The position numbers and the translations under genes are program-made. A stretch of DNA of 64,000 nt from Sabellastarte sp. h YS-2021 (lineage: Eukaryota; Annelida; Polychaeta; Sabellida; Sabellidae). The stretch covers positions 163,665,609 through 163,729,608 of the forward strand of contig OZ024929.1 in the NCBI GenBank assembly GCA_964017235.1. The letters are read 5' to 3'. The notes under the pieces are model-generated. The model saw only the letters and a program-made list of their open reading frames with translations, made no database searches and was not told where the DNA came from. Positions 60,331 through 64,000 of this stretch are shown here, piece by piece (positions within the stretch are counted from its first letter, which is position 1; each line of letters opens with the position of its first letter).

Positions 60331-62508
60331 TGTTGTCAGTTGTTATGCTGCTTTTTTCTGAAAGTTGAATCAACATGAAATCCTAAATCCTTACACTAGC
60401 TATCAGCTGTTATTCTAATTATATAGAAATTGACTGAGTTTAAGATCATTTGATAAACCCCCCCCCCCAAAAAAAAATGAGCATATCATTTGTAAAAATA
60501 TTTCATTTGAACAACAAAGAGGGACAGGCTCTGGCAGATAAATTAGGAGATCTGACGTGGAGATGCTTGTTTGCACCTTATTTGAAAATAAAATGAAAAA
60601 CTGTGGACTTAGTATTGTGAAATATAAAACAGTGTTCAAAACATCTCTTATGTATATCTTTGTGCTAGGAAATACTTCTTTGTACTTCACTTAACCTATA
60701 AAAGTTGAAGTATGTATATTTTGTAGACTATTGCTTTTCAGTTGATATTCCCTTGATTAGGACAGTCTTTTTCAGCTGAAATTTACTCTGATATCTGGAA
60801 TTCTTGGTTAAGTGGAACTCCGCCTGGTTCCCTGATACTGAGCAAAATAGTGCCGAATGCATTTTTAAAAAAAAATTTTTTTTTTTTTGGCAATGTGATA
60901 AACATCCTAAACATGATCTTCTGCATCAGATGTGGACATTCTGCTTAAAATGGCCACAGTTTTGAGAGAATGAAAGCTTGCAAGCAAAGCATTGTCGTAT
61001 GCATGCACGTACACTTGACTATTCTAGGGTTGAAAGCAGTGTTTTAGATGGAGGACCACTCGATGTTTGACAGGCTAGTGACCTGCCCCTTCTTTCTTTC
61101 TCAGATATCTTTGGTGTGAGAGACAGGAACAGTGCATTGATGGGTCTGAGGCAGTGTTTTGTGTGTGTGTGGAATTCCCTTGATGTATTTTAAACATGTG
61201 ATGCTGCAGAGATGAACAAGGCTGACCTACTGACCCTGTCGGTTAATGACCATCATCTCCTTCTGTCTCAGTCTGTCCAATTCCCTACATATACTAGCCA
61301 GATACAAGTCTGACATCCATCAAGAAATAGGCTGCTACTATTTCTAATTATTGTGCTTCACAGTATGCTTTTACCAATACTGGGTGCTTGAATAAATACT
61401 TATATAGTGACAATAAAAAACAACACAAAAAAGCAATGTCAGTAGTTTTTGTTTGACAATAGACATGATGTAATCATTGGAAATCAGTACATGTAGTAAC
61501 CCATAGAAGAACACCACTGCACACTGAAAAAAAAAAACAATTTAAGTACTATTTAAGAGCCAAGAGATTCTGAGGTTGAGTGTCCAAGTTTCCAGCTGCA
61601 GTTTCTCACTGAATGGTATTTTCTTCAGTCAGTAGACACTTCTGGAGCAAAATCATAGTGTGATTTACAGGGAATTCCAGATTGTTAAAAGGTGCAGGAA
61701 CACATTATTATATATTGGAAGAGAAAGGGGAAGGTTGTTGGACATTGACAAAGAAAACTATCAAAATAATAAAAAAAAAACAAAAAAAACTAAGAAGTAC
61801 ACAAATGTTATAAGTGACCCCAATCCCCTCTCCAGTGTGTGTGGCATACCCACAATTATTACATATTTATATTCTTGGCATTTTGACCACACCTTGCCTT
61901 TTCAGCAAGGCTACTTTCAGCAACTGACATCAGAAATGGTTGAGAAAGATCAAAGTTGGGGAGAGTGTGACCAAGATGGTAAGGTTTGGGGTCCATTTAG
62001 TGAAGAAGTATGATTAACAGTTGCTCAATTAAACCCACACCCAATGGAAGAGATATCTGTCTGAAAGTAAACCAGTTAATTTGAAAGTAAGCATTCACTA
62101 AGGGGTTTTAATGTTTTTAGCACATCTGAATGAAGTTCCTAAATTACATATTCTACACAGTATTCTCCATTCTGTCTTATATTAGTGGAATTAGTAAAAT
62201 GATAAATACTCCTTTTGATCATTTAAAAAAAACATGACGACTGGGACAGTAACAGATACTCTTATTGTCCAATTTATATCTATCACCTGTGGTTTTGTTG
62301 AAACACTTTAAAATCACTTGATGGTTTGTTAAAATGCTTTAAAAATCACTGAGAAACATAGGGGAACTAAACATGTAAGATTTATTGTGTAGTTATATAA
62401 GTGAAGCAATGTCCTGCTGTAGGCAAGGTTATTGTGTCAGCTTTGTCCTTGGTGCTTGCACTACAAATGAGGAGGATGCTGTGCATCATGTGGCATATAT
62501 ATTGTGCA
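60331..62508. other. Intronic sequence, nothing recognised
   Basis: C and A runs lie at 60460-60477 and an A/T run at 60867-60889. The open frame at 61660-62013 (117 codons) is lysine- and asparagine-rich, contains an A-run and has no domain. Confidence 0.5.
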
Positions 62509-62510
62509 TA

Positions 62511-62850
62511 CCGTAAATGACCTATTTAGCGCACATTGCGCTAAGGAAAGACTATTGCCCTTTTAGCGCACCCATCATGAAACACTTTCCGGGATAAAGT
62601 ATAGGTCAATCCGGTAAGAATAACGGTGTTTCGACATTTAAAATCTGCTAAAAGTACCCACTTCCTCTAAATATGGCGGTAGATGAAAACAAACTCGAAA
62701 GTCATGACAAAAATGTCAATTTATTAAGTAAAAATATGTACAACATATAAAAAAATATGTGGATACTGTGCACTGTCACTGACGATATTGCTGGGAAAAA
62801 GAGGTAGGGTGCGGTTACAAAGGCGGATGTGCTAAATAGGTCATTTACGG
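62511..62850. mobile_element. TA-flanked MITE (Tc1/mariner-type) carrying hAT-element sequence
   Basis: CCGTAAATGACCTATTTAGC at 62511-62530 is inverted at 62831-62850, and TA flanks both sides (62509-62510 and 62851-62852). The ends and TA target fit the Tc1/mariner type. From 62579 to about 62767 the interior matches 4279-4475 (GAAACACTTTCCGGGATAAA, TAACGGTGTTTCGACATTTA, AATATGGCGGTAGAT, AATTTATTAAGTAAAAATA). It is noncoding. Confidence 0.9.
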
Positions 62851-63096
62851 TACATACTGTGTCATGGCGGAATTCTGCATATTCCTGTAGAAGTGTCAAT
62901 TTTAGCTGAAACAAAATTCAACACGTTTTCATACTTGAAAAAATTCACTGGAAGTAGTTTTTGATAGTGGCAAGTTTTTTAGAGAGGACTTTAATTGTAA
63001 ATTTAAGTTTGGAAATTGTTAGGAATTAGTTTCCACTGCCCAAGCTCAAAAGTAAAATAGGTGGAAGTCAAGACCCAATGGAAGTTTCCTGGTATA

Positions 63097-63692
63097 TATA
63101 GTAGAACCTCGATAGTCTCGATAAAGTCATTTAGCCAACCCCGCTACACAACTTTTTTGATAATGCGCCAACCACTGAATGCATGTTTGATTGCGCTTTG
63201 CACTAATAATCTCCCAGACAAGGCCATTTTCGCAGACAGACAGTGTATCACAAGGTATTAACAACCGAACATACCCAATCACTGAAGGCGTGTTCAATAA
63301 TTGGGGTTTCGCAATTAACATAATCTCCAGGACTTTTTCAGTTGATAAAATGCATGACGACTGTTATCAAAAGTGAAATGTCAATAATGGTTGTACCAAC
63401 CAAACACACCCAGCTCAAGTGAAAATATCCATAGAAAAACAAGCAAATACGTCACAGTTAGTGGGTCACTTATATTGCATTACACAAATATATTAAACTG
63501 CTTCATCAATGACTACCCTACATATATATATATATATTTAGTGCCTAAAAACCATGTTCTTTCAATTATCGCCCACTTTGTAACCCCTTAGACATTTGAT
63601 TTAGAAAAGTTTCGGGTATCCGATTCCCCTTGATTATCCAAACTGATTGTATGTCCCCCATAGTGTTTGGATAATCGAGGTTATACTGTAGT
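63097..63692. mobile_element. pogo/Tigger-like nonautonomous element
   Basis: Left end TATAGTAGAACCTCGATAGTC and right end GATAATCGAGGTTATACTGTA are inverted repeats of the pogo/Tigger type (complement of the right end: TACAGTATAACCTCGATTATC). Near the right end TATCCGATTCCCCTTGATTATCC is also typical. About 595 bp, with only short open frames, so no transposase. Confidence 0.82.
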
Positions 63693-64000
63693 ATTTCATC
63701 AGATACTCCGCCTTTTGCTTAAAAGATTTTCACAAAGCAACAGTAGAGGTCATAATGGCTGTAGCCCTAACATGTCTAGCTTGACTAGCTTGGTTCGAAT
63801 CTTGCTCATGGTACCATGCAAATCAATTGGAGTGAAAAATATGGGGTTTCTCAGTGGAAAATATTGCATCCTCTAATGCCTGGTTGATACAGGTTCAAAC
63901 TCGCTATTGAATTAGAAAAGCCAGGATTTCACAGATAGTTGTATGAGATATACATGTTTAGACCATGTGCCACCATATAATGCAGCAATCAAAAAAACAC
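63693..64000. other. Intronic sequence with a possible tRNA-like scrap
   Basis: GGTTCGAATCTTGCTC at about 63793 resembles a B box, but no A box or tRNA fold was recognised. Nothing else was seen. Confidence 0.4.

Larger units (their letters stand above)
55542..64000 (+). other. Downstream intron of the kinase gene (incomplete)
   Basis: The donor at 55542 (gtgagt) opens an intron whose acceptor was not found. The next exon should begin by completing the arginine codon and then encode a DLK-type catalytic loop. Candidate AG|GAC sites before 64000 were read and none continues as a kinase. The region holds a TGACCT-family repeat, hAT, RTE-like, TA-flanked and pogo-like elements. Confidence 0.75.

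Noticed and set aside
61660-62013. Next kinase exon after acceptor ttacag|GGAATT
   Set aside because: The reading does not give the D-L-K catalytic loop that must follow the HR at the end of exon 2, and the frame runs through poly-A.

Overview
The window is animal (metazoan) genomic DNA. It is AT-rich and very gene-poor, and it is packed with eukaryotic transposable-element families: tRNA-derived SINEs, RTE- and L2-like tails, and hAT, piggyBac, pogo, Harbinger-like and TA-target MITEs. No bacterial gene organisation, rRNA or CRISPR array is visible. The repeat mix (a tRNA-Ile-type SINE with an (ATT)n tail, a tRNA-Gly-type SINE, TGACCT-rich dispersed repeats) suggests an aquatic invertebrate. 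The phylum cannot be fixed from the sequence alone.

Only one gene can be supported with confidence: a plus-strand Ser/Thr protein kinase of the CAMK-like (SNF1/AMPK-related) group, perhaps HUNK-like. Two consecutive exons are present. Exon 1 of the window (17816-17944) carries the VAIK lysine, the alpha-C glutamate and the RHPNI motif. Exon 2 (55375-55541) carries the hinge, GGEL and the alpha-E helix up to the first two residues of HRD. Alignment to related kinases leaves no missing residues between them, so they flank one phase-0 intron of 37,430 bp. The glycine-loop exon upstream and the DLK/DFG exon downstream were not found and probably lie outside the window. Nearly everything else is therefore intron.

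The most striking structure is a 1.18-kb minisatellite (54192-55374) that abuts exon 2. Its units of about 55 and 90 bp resemble the intron-exon junction of exon 2 itself, including the TTTATACTT(T/C)CAG acceptor and the first dozen codons. It looks like a tandemly amplified splice acceptor plus exon start, giving about 15 decoy acceptors upstream of the real one.

Layout of the rest: 0-2 kb, a SINE head and two clusters of the palindrome TTGTACAA; 2.7-3.4, 20.5-21.2 and 36.7-37.5 kb, three GGGGCCGG-ended MITEs; 4.2-4.6, 56.6-57.1 and 57.5-57.8 kb, hAT-type elements; 7-8, 12-13, 24-25, 45-46 and 55.7-56.5 kb, five same-orientation copies of a TGACCT-rich repeat; 14.7-16 and 38.7-41.5 kb, two copies of a satellite-bearing element (155- and 133-bp periods); 30.1-30.7 kb, a 60-bp minisatellite; 31.6-32.0 kb, a SINE nested inside an inverted SINE; 41.6-42.8 kb, a piggyBac-type element with perfect termini; 62.5-62.85 kb, a TA-flanked MITE whose interior matches the hAT element at 4.3 kb; 63.1-63.7 kb, a pogo-like element. 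Three minus-strand exon-like stretches (14355-14513, 37852-38093, 47025-47123) may belong to an antisense or nested gene but are weak candidates.
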